Shown here: positions 20,474-29,139 of the stretch, one piece after another
Layout: each line of letters begins with the position of its first letter
How positions within the stretch are numbered: the stretch's first letter is position 1
Assembly (NCBI GenBank): GCA_029254375.1
Contig: JAQWXR010000018.1
Coordinates: forward strand, 1 to 64,000
DNA from: Schleiferiaceae bacterium
GTDB taxonomy: Bacteria; Bacteroidota; Bacteroidia; Flavobacteriales; Schleiferiaceae
Reading direction: 5' to 3'
Length of the DNA stretch: 64,000 bases
Made by a program: the position numbers and the translations under genes
Notes under the pieces: generated by a model
Database searches by the model: none
What the model saw: only the letters and a program-made list of their open reading frames with translations
Told to the model about the DNA's origin: nothing

Positions 20474-20509
20474 TTACTAATTAAATTAGAATACTAAATT
20501 AGTTAGTAA
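20474..20509. promoter_or_regulatory. Candidate autoregulatory operator upstream of the LexA-like gene
   Basis: TTACTAATTAAATTAG-AATA-CTAAATTAGTTAGTAA: 14/16 matching inverted repeat 7 bp from the start codon. Confidence 0.5.
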
Positions 20510-20530
20510 TAAAGGATTGTGCAAATTTTT

Positions 20531-21778
20531 TTAATCAGAATGTAGCGGACTGTCGACCATGGCATGCCCTGCAAGCCAAGCACCGGTCCAAGCGGCCTGA
20601 AAGTTGAAGCCTCCGGTGAGCGCATCAATATCCAATACCTCTCCGGCAAAAAACAAACCTGATTGAAAACGACTTTCAAAGGTTTGGAAGTTTACTTCCT
20701 CGAGGGCTATGCCTCCAGCGGTGACAAATTCTTCTTTAAACGTACTCTTGTCCACTACTTGAAAACTGGACTCGGAAAGTGTTTCGGCCAAGCGACGAAC
20801 CACGGGCCTACTTAGATCTGACCAATTGGCCGTTTCCGGGATGCGTGCATGGGCGCAGAGCGTCTTCCAAAGGCGAAGCGGCAAACCGTAAAGAGCGTTT
20901 GAAATCACGCGCTTGCGCTGAAAATCAAAGTCTTTCCGATGACCATTCAGCTCTTCAAACAAGTCTTCTACATCCATATGAGGAACCCAGTCCACGTAAA
21001 TTGTGAAGCGATAGTCTTGCTTAGCCATCCAACGGGCCCCAAAAGAAGAGAGCTTGAGCACGGCGGGGCCACTTAGGCCCCAATGAGTAATCATCAGGGG
21101 TCCCTCGGTCTCAAAGCCCCCTACAGGTAGTGTGATGCGTGCGCTAGGCACCGAAACTCCCGCCAAATCTTTGAGGCGTGGGTCGTGGATATTAAACGTA
21201 AACAAGGAGGCCACCGGAGAGACAATGCGATGCCCTATGTTTTGGACACTGTCCCACATTCGCTTGGAACTGCCGGTAGCCAGAAGGATGCGATCAAAAT
21301 ACTTTGTTTCTCCAGAATCTAAAACGAGGTTAAATCCACCACTTTCTCTCGGATCAATACGCTTAGCGCCAGACCTTAAATGAAATTCAACGCCGGCTCT
21401 TTCGGCAAACTCTAATAGACAATTCGCAATGCTTGAAGATTGATTTGATACTGGGAATACGCGGCCATCATCTTCAATTTTCAAGTCTACTCCTCGGTCG
21501 GTAAACCATTCCATGGTATCACCGCAAGCAAATTTGTGAAACGGCCCTAGCAATTCCCGCTGACCACGGGGATAATACTCCACAAGCTCCTGAGGGTCAA
21601 AGCAGCCATGGGTAACATTACAACGCCCTCCTCCAGAAATCAAAACTTTGCCAAGCAGTGTATTTGATTTTTCGAATACATGAATTTGAGAGTCAGGTGA
21701 GGCTTCGCCTGCTGCAATAGCGGCAAAAACACCGGCAGCGCCACCACCGAGAATAGCAATTGAATACGAGGCACTCAC
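20531..21778 (-). CDS. NAD(P)/FAD-dependent oxidoreductase, HI0933/YhiN family
   Basis: AILGGGAAGVFAAIAAGEASP; ISGGGRCNVTHG; LTGGFNFQAAWTGAWLAG C-term. Confidence 0.88.
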   Translation of the reverse strand: MSASYSIAILGGGAAGVFAAIAAGEASPDSQIHVFEKSNTLLGKVLISGGGRCNVTHGCFDPQELVEYYPRGQRELLGPFHKFACGDTMEWFTDRGVDLKIEDDGRVFPVSNQSSSIANCLLEFAERAGVEFHLRSGAKRIDPRESGGFNLVLDSGETKYFDRILLATGSSKRMWDSVQNIGHRIVSPVASLFTFNIHDPRLKDLAGVSVPSARITLPVGGFETEGPLMITHWGLSGPAVLKLSSFGARWMAKQDYRFTIYVDWVPHMDVEDLFEELNGHRKDFDFQRKRVISNALYGLPLRLWKTLCAHARIPETANWSDLSRPVVRRLAETLSESSFQVVDKSTFKEEFVTAGGIALEEVNFQTFESRFQSGLFFAGEVLDIDALTGGFNFQAAWTGAWLAGHAMVDSPLHSD

Positions 21779-21807
21779 CTGACAAAATTACGGGGATTCT
21801 GTAGAGT

Positions 21808-22191
21808 TTAACGCCCCCATGAAGCCGGAAGTGGAATATCGGCTTTGCGAATTTTGATTAAGCGCCCACTTTGCTCGAAATACTCAAGATCATAGAGCCC
21901 ATAGCACATGGTTCCATCTTCCAGTAATTCCATACCGGTGGCGTATTTAGGATTAAATCCTTGCATAAGAAGCTCATCCTTGGCTACGAGATCCTGCCCC
22001 GTATTAAAATGTTCGGATAAAACCCCATAATTCTGCTTAAGGCTTCGATGGTATGGACGGCACACCTTGTTGGCATCCATCATACGAGCGTTGTGGTACG
22101 TATTACGACATCCATCATCGCAATACTTTTTATCGGCCCGACCAACGAGGGGCAATCCACACTGTAAACAATACGTTTGATTTCGTTTCAT
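21808..22191 (-). CDS. Uncharacterised protein with N-terminal zinc-ribbon-like motif
   Basis: MKRNQTYCLQCGLPLVGRADKKYCDDGCRNTYHN: CxxC...CxxxC; start at 22191 preferred. Confidence 0.65.
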   Translation of the reverse strand: MKRNQTYCLQCGLPLVGRADKKYCDDGCRNTYHNARMMDANKVCRPYHRSLKQNYGVLSEHFNTGQDLVAKDELLMQGFNPKYATGMELLEDGTMCYGLYDLEYFEQSGRLIKIRKADIPLPASWGR

Positions 22192-22365
22192 GTTATTTAA
22201 TGTTAGGTGAAATGATTTTACGAGTGGCAATATATTGTGTGTCATTTGAGCTATTTGTTTGTAAACGGATATACTTATTTACGCTTTTACTAACATTTGT
22301 AAACAAATATTACCGATTTGATACTAAGCCAGAAGGATTTTTGGATTGAACTAAAAACATGAAAT

Positions 22366-22722
22366 ATGGCGAATATGAAAAATCGAATCACGCTCATTGG
22401 GCGGGTTGGGCAAAGTCCCGAGAGTAAATCCTTTGATTCTGGAAAACAACGATGTCAATTTTCTCTGGCCACCAATGAAAAGATAAAAACCTCCCAAGGC
22501 GACGTAAAGGAGGATACACAGTGGCACTCTATCGTTCTTTGGGGCTCACTTGCTGAGATAGCTGAGAAGTATGTTCGCAAGGGCGACTTATGCGCCCTGG
22601 AGGGAAAGTTGGTCTATCGGAGCTATGAAGATGCCAATGGCCAAACCGTATACAGAACGGAAATTATTGGAAACGACCTTCAATTATTAAGCCCGAAGTC
22701 TTCTGAAATGCCAAACGATTGA
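22366..22722 (+). CDS. ssb: Single-stranded DNA-binding protein (short form)
   Basis: OB-fold NRITLIGRVGQSPESK...CQFSLATNE...DTQWHSIVLWGSLAEIAEKYVRKGDLCALEGKLVYRSYEDANGQTVYRTEIIGNDLQLL. Confidence 0.92.
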   Translation: MANMKNRITLIGRVGQSPESKSFDSGKQRCQFSLATNEKIKTSQGDVKEDTQWHSIVLWGSLAEIAEKYVRKGDLCALEGKLVYRSYEDANGQTVYRTEIIGNDLQLLSPKSSEMPND

Positions 22723-23720
22723 ATTTGATCTTGCGAAACCACGGTGCCTGGCAAAAGATGGCTTAAGGATTGCTCACAATGACTTTGAATCCAGCTGGGC
22801 ATCGTGGGGTCGTATGCCTCAACCACCCATTGAATTACAAATTGACCCTCTATGACTCGTTCTTCGAGTCTTAAATGGGTCGTCCCATTCGAATGATGAA
22901 TAAGCCATTCATTCGCGGGGTAGTCATTCATGGGTAAATCATGATATGCTTGAATGTTAGGATCTAAGTCTGTCCATGAGGGCAGTCGATCTAAATCTAT
23001 TAGGAGCGCGCTTAATTGTTTGCCTACGGGTGCTCTGCTCCAATCGCTCAAATGAATGCCTGTTTCGAATGTGATAGTGGCCACTCCGTGTTCTTGGAAA
23101 TACTCTCCAAATGCTGTAGGATAAAATTGGTCATCGAAGCGAGCAACGGCCCCAGGCCATTTGGGTAATAATTGTCCGATCCATTTCGCTAAAACACGCT
23201 GGGCGAGGTCTTGAGCGCTTTGCTGGGCCTCATTGGGCGCTTCGGGGTGTCCCTTGGGTGCAAGCAAGGAAAAAGCTGCAGGCTTATTGCTTCCTTTTGG
23301 GAAAAAGCGTGGCCGCTGGTCATGGAGATTGAGGACAAGTTCAGGTTTAAATGAGCGAAAGGCAGCGACCAACGCTTGTGCCTCTGGACTTATTAGCGCT
23401 CGTGCATCCCGATTGATATCCATGCCCTGAGCGTTCAGCCGGGTAAAAGCTTCAGCGCCATCAGGGTTAAGGATGGGGATGATGAAGTAGCTGGAAGCAA
23501 GCGTTGAGGATGACATAAGGTCCATTAAGGCTTCAAATCCAGTAGGTTCATTTCCATGCATTAGGGACCAAGCCATGATCCGTTTGGCGTCCTGGGCATT
23601 TGTGAAGCCACAGATTGGGCGACCCTCATAGGAGCGACCCAGTTCGATTTCAGTCCAATTTAGACGAATTGCCGCTGTGCGGGCTCGTCCCAAACGTTGA
23701 TCAAATGACTGGTATCGCAT
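22680..23720 (-). CDS. M14 family zinc carboxypeptidase-like protein
   Basis: YEGRPICGF...MAWSLMHGNEPTGFEALMDL (HxxE), IPILNPDGAEAFTRLNAQGMDINRD, LNLHDQ, TFETG. Confidence 0.85.
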   Translation of the reverse strand: MRYQSFDQRLGRARTAAIRLNWTEIELGRSYEGRPICGFTNAQDAKRIMAWSLMHGNEPTGFEALMDLMSSSTLASSYFIIPILNPDGAEAFTRLNAQGMDINRDARALISPEAQALVAAFRSFKPELVLNLHDQRPRFFPKGSNKPAAFSLLAPKGHPEAPNEAQQSAQDLAQRVLAKWIGQLLPKWPGAVARFDDQFYPTAFGEYFQEHGVATITFETGIHLSDWSRAPVGKQLSALLIDLDRLPSWTDLDPNIQAYHDLPMNDYPANEWLIHHSNGTTHLRLEERVIEGQFVIQWVVEAYDPTMPSWIQSHCEQSLSHLLPGTVVSQDQIQSFGISEDFGLNN

Positions 23721-23770
23721 GTTTCAAATGTACGCAGGCATAATTGCTCTTCATTCCCGATGTTTGTGAA

Positions 23771-24724
23771 ATGAAAAAGACCATCGTCCCATTAGCCCTA
23801 TTGATCACTTTAAACCTCCAATCACAACCGATTACCTTTTGTGCTGGAAGTTGTGCTGACCTGCGTGATGATGAGGCAGAATCCATTTTTATTCAAATCG
23901 CGGAAGAGGAAAAGTCCTTTTTTCTTTGGTTAGGCGACAACCTATATTTCAAAAAGGAAGACTGGCAGGGCGAAAGTGAGATGCGTGATGCCTACCAGCA
24001 GCGATTTTCGACGCAACCAGTTCAAGCCCTCTTGAAGAGTAGTCGCCAATTAGCTATTTATGACGATCATGATTTTGGCCCGAATGATTCGGACTCTTCT
24101 TTTACTGGAAGGCGTTTCAGCGCCCACGCCTTCGCTGAGCAATGGAAGGAAACGCCTACGCAAGTGGAGCGCTATGGTGACATTCGTTGGGCTGAACGCT
24201 ATGGGTCTACCTTAATGATAGGTTTGGATGATCGTTTTCACCGCGGCCCCGTAGGAACTCAAATTTTAGGTCGTGGTCAGCTTAATTGGCTCGCTAAAAC
24301 CCTCTCTGAAAATTCGGATGCCTCCATCGTTTTTATTGCAGTGGGCTCGCAGGTTCTAAATGATGCAAAGGTTTTTGAGAATTATGCTCGTTTCCAGGAA
24401 CGTGATGAGTTTATGTCTCTCTGCGCGCGAGCAGGAATGCCGGTTGTATTTCTTACTGGAGATCGCCATCATGGAGAGATTAGTCAAAAAAGAGTGGATG
24501 GAGTTACCCTGACGGAGATTACCGCCTCCCCTCTGACCTCTACCACGCATGACCCGAGCAAGGAAGAGCTCAAAGCAAATCGTTCTCTTGTAAAAAACAC
24601 GGTAGTGAGTGAAGCACACTACGCGCGAATCCATTGGGATGGCCTATCGGAACTGACGGTAGATTTGGTAGGTAAATCGGGTACTACGATAGTAAACAAA
24701 AAGATATACTTGCTACCTTTGTAG
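23771..24724 (+). CDS. Alkaline phosphatase D/PhoD-like secreted metallophosphatase
   Basis: Signal peptide; FCAGSCADLRDDEAE, WLGDNLYFKKEDW, AIYDDHDFGPNDSD, LTGDRHHGEI. Confidence 0.85.
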   Translation: MKKTIVPLALLITLNLQSQPITFCAGSCADLRDDEAESIFIQIAEEEKSFFLWLGDNLYFKKEDWQGESEMRDAYQQRFSTQPVQALLKSSRQLAIYDDHDFGPNDSDSSFTGRRFSAHAFAEQWKETPTQVERYGDIRWAERYGSTLMIGLDDRFHRGPVGTQILGRGQLNWLAKTLSENSDASIVFIAVGSQVLNDAKVFENYARFQERDEFMSLCARAGMPVVFLTGDRHHGEISQKRVDGVTLTEITASPLTSTTHDPSKEELKANRSLVKNTVVSEAHYARIHWDGLSELTVDLVGKSGTTIVNKKIYLLPL

Positions 24725-24728
24725 CACT

Positions 24729-25082
24729 ATGCCGATCGATGTCCACCCCGAAAACCAACGCCTCGTAGCCTGGATGCAAATCAAAGGGTTGAATGCCTCG
24801 CAGCTGGCTCAACGACTGGAAACGTCTCGAGCTACCATATCTCACGTTGTGAACGGACGCAATAAGTTGAGCTTGAACCTAGTCCAGTCCCTCGCTCGAG
24901 AATTTTCAGATTTTGACCTTTACTATGTGGTCATGGGAAAACATCTACTCCCCGGTCAAGCGCTGACGGAAAAAGCTCCGAATGAGCGACTAGTAAACGA
25001 AGACCTTGTGGGGAGTTTAGAAACCTTGATCATTATCGAAGGGGATCATTTCGAAGTAAAAACTCGAAGGTCATCGAATTAA
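24729..25082 (+). CDS. Helix-turn-helix XRE-family DNA-binding protein
   Basis: WMQIKGLNASQLAQRLETSRATISHVVNGRNKLSLNLVQSLA. Confidence 0.82.
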   Translation: MPIDVHPENQRLVAWMQIKGLNASQLAQRLETSRATISHVVNGRNKLSLNLVQSLAREFSDFDLYYVVMGKHLLPGQALTEKAPNERLVNEDLVGSLETLIIIEGDHFEVKTRRSSN

Positions 25083-25112
25083 ACCATTCACTCATCTTTG
25101 GGTTAATGGGTC

Positions 25113-25565
25113 ATGTACCTTATTGAACGTAGCCAAGACCTGCCTATCCCTTTAGAGGAAGCGTGGGCTTTTTTTTCTTCTCCGAACAATCTGTCTAAGA
25201 TTACCCCTAAGAATCTTGGTTTTGTCGTTATGGGAAGCCTTCCAGAGCATATGTACGAGGGACTTTTTATCCACTATAAAGTCTCCCCTTTAGCCGGTAT
25301 ACCCATGAAGTGGACCACTGAAATAACCCATATTCGGCCCATGGAATATTTTGTGGATGAACAACGAGTTGGTCCCTATTCCATTTGGCATCATGAGCAC
25401 TTCTTTGAGGCTATTCCTGGGGGAGTTCGAATGACTGACCGGGTGCATTATCAAGTTCCTTTTGGGATTTTAGGTCGTTTAGTTCATCCTTTCCTCGTTC
25501 GCCCTCGACTGGAAGAGATATTTTCTTTCCGTTTCAAAGCGGCTGAAGAACTCTTTGCATCTTAA
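25113..25565 (+). CDS. SRPBCC family protein
   Basis: SQDLPIPLEEAWAFFSSPNNLSKITPKNLGF...GGVRMTDRVHYQVPFGILGRL. Confidence 0.82.
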   Translation: MYLIERSQDLPIPLEEAWAFFSSPNNLSKITPKNLGFVVMGSLPEHMYEGLFIHYKVSPLAGIPMKWTTEITHIRPMEYFVDEQRVGPYSIWHHEHFFEAIPGGVRMTDRVHYQVPFGILGRLVHPFLVRPRLEEIFSFRFKAAEELFAS

Positions 25566-25574
25566 TTTTGTTGT

Positions 25575-26012
25575 ATGGCTGAGCCCTTTAAGCAAAATCC
25601 TATAGACAAAGATAAAGTAGCCGAAAACCCTGGCCTCTTGCCCTATGCCCACCACGTGGGAGGCGTGCCTATTGTGCCTACTCAAGAAGGCATTCAGCGC
25701 TCGTCTGCGCTATCGTCGATGGACTTTCAAACGGATCTTCAACTGGGACAAATTAAAGAACAGATGGAGCTTTTGGCAGAGCAAGCCCGGAGCATTCAAA
25801 AGCGTAAGCAAGTCTCTGAGTGGATCTACAATGCAAAAATTTCGTTCAAGCCTGAAGTGAACCACGTCTACCACTTGTACGAGCGAGAAGATGGCAGCTT
25901 TACATTGTCCCTTTTGAGCCCGGAAGAGTTTGCTTTGAGTTTGCGCCAACTTGGACGATTCGTTCATACGATTCGCCTTTTGGGCGATCACACATGGCAT
26001 ATTGAACGATAA
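25575..26012 (+). CDS. DUF2452 domain-containing protein
   Basis: NPGLLPYAHHVGGVPIVPTQEG...EWIYNAKISFKPEVNHVYHLYER. Confidence 0.8.
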   Translation: MAEPFKQNPIDKDKVAENPGLLPYAHHVGGVPIVPTQEGIQRSSALSSMDFQTDLQLGQIKEQMELLAEQARSIQKRKQVSEWIYNAKISFKPEVNHVYHLYEREDGSFTLSLLSPEEFALSLRQLGRFVHTIRLLGDHTWHIER

Positions 26013-26672
26013 ATGCAGCATCCCTCCCCCATTGCATTATTGGATTCCCGCTTTGAACCCTGTAAATCGGGTGAATTGCATCCTCAGGAAGTATGGTTAC
26101 TGCATGGGTATGCGAGCAATCAAGACGATTTATTTGGCTTTGCCCCCTACCTATCTAAGGCATTTTCCGTTCGATCCCTTCGAGCTACGCAGCCTTTAGA
26201 TTTTGGCGGCTACGCGTGGTACGCCCTTTCCTTTGATGAACAAGGTATCCGCCATACGAATGAGCAAGAAGCCCTTCGGTCCATCGATCGGGTGGCTGAA
26301 GCCCTTCATTGGTATGCGCTAGAGCACCCAGACTCCCCACGCCCGATACTCGTGGGATTTTCGCAGGGCGGCATTTTGAGTAATGCCATAGCCACCAAAT
26401 ACCCTGAATTAATCAAAGCCGTGGCTGCCATTGCGAGTTACTTTCCGGTTGAATGGAGCTTTCTAGAAGCCCCCGTATCCCCTGTCCCTCATTGGTTAGC
26501 CATTGGATCGGAGGATGGGGTTGTTCCAACTACATTGTCTTTGCCCAGTTTTGAAAAAGCCAAATCCAAATTCGGCATTCCACTTGAGATCAAAACTTAC
26601 CCTATGCCCCACACCATCAGCCCGGCGTGCTTTAATGATCTAGTTTCCTGGCTGAAGAAACAGCTAGATTAG
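26013..26672 (+). CDS. Alpha/beta hydrolase, phospholipase/carboxylesterase type
   Basis: WLLHGYASNQDDLFGFAPYL; GFSQGG nucleophile elbow; IGSEDGVVP; MPHTIS. Confidence 0.85.
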   Translation: MQHPSPIALLDSRFEPCKSGELHPQEVWLLHGYASNQDDLFGFAPYLSKAFSVRSLRATQPLDFGGYAWYALSFDEQGIRHTNEQEALRSIDRVAEALHWYALEHPDSPRPILVGFSQGGILSNAIATKYPELIKAVAAIASYFPVEWSFLEAPVSPVPHWLAIGSEDGVVPTTLSLPSFEKAKSKFGIPLEIKTYPMPHTISPACFNDLVSWLKKQLD

Positions 26673-27217
26673 GCTTTCAATTCTCTTTTCCAGATCTGCA
26701 GCCCTCTCCACGCCATTGCCATCATTATCGCCGAATATGCGGCATAAATGGGAAGATCCCGGACAAAACACAAAAATACCATGGCCAAATTTGTTATGAT
26801 CCATGTGTGCCAATTTTCAATGACCCTTTTTGCTTGAAGGTAGGTTGCGATCAGACTAAATGTGAAAATGCTCGAATCCAAAAGGGGGTTAGGATTTGGA
26901 CTGTAGAGTGCAAAGACTAAGGCAAGGCTAGCCGAACAGGCGATTCCGAGAAATAATCCAAGCCAAGCTTCTTTTCGTTTTAATGAACGCATCAAGCCAG
27001 TGACTCCGGGTCTACCCCATTGCATCCAACCATATACAGCCATGGCAGAATAGGCCAGATTCAATGTAGACTCTAGATAGAGATTTTGTGCAAAGAACAA
27101 GAAGGACGCTAAAAGGCATCCCAAGAGGCCCGCGGGCCATGCCCAGCGTTTATGACGAATGAGCCCTAAAACATAGAGGAGATTGAACAGGGCAGAAAAT
27201 CCTTCGACCCAGCGCAT
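26669..27217 (-). CDS. PnuC-family (nicotinamide riboside-type) transporter
   Basis: Multi-TM; NLLYVLGLIRHKRWAWPAGLLG, AYSAMAVYGWMQW, WIITNLAMV. Confidence 0.8.
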   Translation of the reverse strand: MRWVEGFSALFNLLYVLGLIRHKRWAWPAGLLGCLLASFLFFAQNLYLESTLNLAYSAMAVYGWMQWGRPGVTGLMRSLKRKEAWLGLFLGIACSASLALVFALYSPNPNPLLDSSIFTFSLIATYLQAKRVIENWHTWIITNLAMVFLCFVRDLPIYAAYSAIMMAMAWRGLQIWKRELKA

Positions 27218-27222
27218 ACTCT

Positions 27223-28413
27223 TTATCCCACCAGTTCTTTGACGAGATCTGCGGCTTCTTTCAGTTGAATCGCGGAGTAGACCTTGAGGCCACTTTCATC
27301 AATCAACTTTTTGGCCTCAGCGGCGTTTGTTCCTTGGAGGCGAACGATAATGGGCACAGGAATTTCACCAATGCTAGCATAGGCGTCCACAATACCTTGA
27401 GCTACCCGGTCGCAGCGGACAATACCTCCGAAGATGTTCACCAGGATGGCTTTGACGTTGTGATCTTCAAGAATGATGCGGAAGGCTTTTTCTACGCGCT
27501 CAGCATTGGCGGTGCCTCCTACATCCAAGAAGTTAGCGGGGTTGCCACCAGCCATTTTGATGATGTCCATCGTGGCCATGGCCAGTCCAGCGCCGTTGAC
27601 CATGCACCCTACGTTGCCATCGAGCTTTACAAAGTTCAATCCAGCCTGGTCTGCTTTGACTTCGGTCGGGTCTTCTTCGCGGAAGTCGCGCAAAGCAGCT
27701 AATTCTGGGTGACGGAAAAGCCCATTGCCATCCAGTGCGACTTTGGCGTCGACGGCCATAATCTTATTGTCGCTGGTCTTCAACACAGGGTTGATTTCGA
27801 ATAAGCTCGCGTCAATGCCTTGGTATGCGGCCATCAAACTCTTTACAAAGACGACCATTTCTTTAAATGCAACGCCCGAAAGCCCCAGATTGAAGGCAAT
27901 TCGGCGTGCTTGAAAGTCTTGAAGCCCCACCGAAGGATCAATGCTTTCGGTAAATATTTTTTCGGGGCTGCGCTCCGCGACGGCTTCGATATCCATGCCG
28001 CCCTCGGGGCTATACATGATCATGTTGCGTCCCGCAGCGCGGTCTAAAAGGATGCTCATGTAGTACTCCTCCGTTTCGCTTTCGCCCGGATAGTACACAT
28101 CTTCAGCAATCAGCACTTGATGCACCTTCTTGCCTTCTTTAGAGGTCTGAGGGGTCACCAGTTGCATTCCAATGATGTCTGTTGCGCGGGCTTTTACCTC
28201 CTCAAGGTTTTTTGCCAACTTGACTCCACCGCCTTTGCCTCGTCCACCTGCGTGTACTTGAGCTTTGACCACATACCATTGGGTCCCAGTTTCTGCGGTG
28301 ATGGCCTTAGCGGCTTCAACGGCTTCTTCTGGGCTGCTCGCGACCTTGCCGCGTTGAACACGCACGCCATAAGAGGCGAGAATATCTTTTCCTTGGTATT
28401 CGTGGAGATTCAT
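27223..28413 (-). CDS. sucC: Succinyl-CoA ligase (ADP-forming) subunit beta
   Basis: MNLHEYQGKDILASYGV; VHAGGRGKGGGVKLA; LFEINPVL; FLDVGGTA; VNIFGGIVRCDRVAQGI. Confidence 0.97.
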   Translation of the reverse strand: MNLHEYQGKDILASYGVRVQRGKVASSPEEAVEAAKAITAETGTQWYVVKAQVHAGGRGKGGGVKLAKNLEEVKARATDIIGMQLVTPQTSKEGKKVHQVLIAEDVYYPGESETEEYYMSILLDRAAGRNMIMYSPEGGMDIEAVAERSPEKIFTESIDPSVGLQDFQARRIAFNLGLSGVAFKEMVVFVKSLMAAYQGIDASLFEINPVLKTSDNKIMAVDAKVALDGNGLFRHPELAALRDFREEDPTEVKADQAGLNFVKLDGNVGCMVNGAGLAMATMDIIKMAGGNPANFLDVGGTANAERVEKAFRIILEDHNVKAILVNIFGGIVRCDRVAQGIVDAYASIGEIPVPIIVRLQGTNAAEAKKLIDESGLKVYSAIQLKEAADLVKELVG

Positions 28414-28438
28414 ACGTATAGCTTTCTTAAGTGCTCGG

Positions 28439-28446
28439 CAAAGGTA
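28439..28446 (-). promoter_or_regulatory. TACCTTTG -7-type motif upstream of sucC
   Basis: CAAAGGTA on plus strand, 25 bp upstream of the sucC start. Confidence 0.45.
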
Positions 28447-28471
28447 CTTCTCGAATCCTGGAAATCCGCGC

Positions 28472-28479
28472 TACTTTTG
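28472..28479 (+). promoter_or_regulatory. TACTTTTG -7-type motif upstream of the ABC ATPase gene
   Basis: TAnnTTTG ends 6 nt before ATG at 28486. Confidence 0.45.
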
Positions 28480-28485
28480 GAGTCT

Positions 28486-29139
28486 ATGTCGACTCTACTC
28501 GAAGCACGCAATTTGACTAAATCCTATGGGGAGGTATCTGTTTTAAATGGTCTTTCCCTGGAGATTGAACGTGGTGATTTTCTGGCTATTACTGGGCAAT
28601 CAGGATCCGGTAAATCCACATTACTGCACATTCTAGGCGGGTTGGATCATGCCGATTCTGGGGATTTGTTTTTTGAAGGAGAGGCCTACCCAAACCAAAG
28701 CAAAGCGGTCGATCGCTTCCGCAATACGCATTTGGGATTTGTCTTTCAATTTCACCATTTGCTTCCAGAATTTACCGCCTTAGAGAATATTTGCATGCCC
28801 GGTTGGATCGGTAAACACGAGGATATCGAAGCGCGAGCGTTGCATTGGGCAGAGGCTTTAGGAGTGGCACAACGCCTGAATCACCTCCCGTCGGCCCTCA
28901 GTGGTGGTGAACAACAGAGAGTGGCGGTAGCACGGGCTTTGGTGCACGGGCCCAAATTACTACTAGCCGATGAGCCCTCGGGGAATCTGGATCGCCAACG
29001 ATCGTCAGAATTATTTGACATTCTTCAAGACGTACGCAAACATAGCGATGTAGCCATGGTGGTGGTTACCCACTCGGAAGAATGGGCGGCAAAGGCCGAT
29101 CGAACTTTACACTTGAGTGATGGCGCATGGCGCAGCTGA
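28486..29139 (+). CDS. ABC transporter ATP-binding protein (LolD-like)
   Basis: ITGQSGSGKSTLLHILGGLD; LSGGEQQRVAVARAL; LLLADEPSGNLD; start at MSTLLEARNL. Confidence 0.9.
   Translation: MSTLLEARNLTKSYGEVSVLNGLSLEIERGDFLAITGQSGSGKSTLLHILGGLDHADSGDLFFEGEAYPNQSKAVDRFRNTHLGFVFQFHHLLPEFTALENICMPGWIGKHEDIEARALHWAEALGVAQRLNHLPSALSGGEQQRVAVARALVHGPKLLLADEPSGNLDRQRSSELFDILQDVRKHSDVAMVVVTHSEEWAAKADRTLHLSDGAWRS

Noticed and set aside
26669-27217. Assigning substrate to the PnuC-family transporter
   Set aside because: No riboswitch or substrate-specific neighbour nearby; PnuC, PnuT and PnuX cannot be separated by eye
28117-28485. Long N-terminal extension of the ABC ATPase ORF
   Set aside because: Extension is antisense to sucC; normal LolD-like start is at 28486 next to a promoter motif
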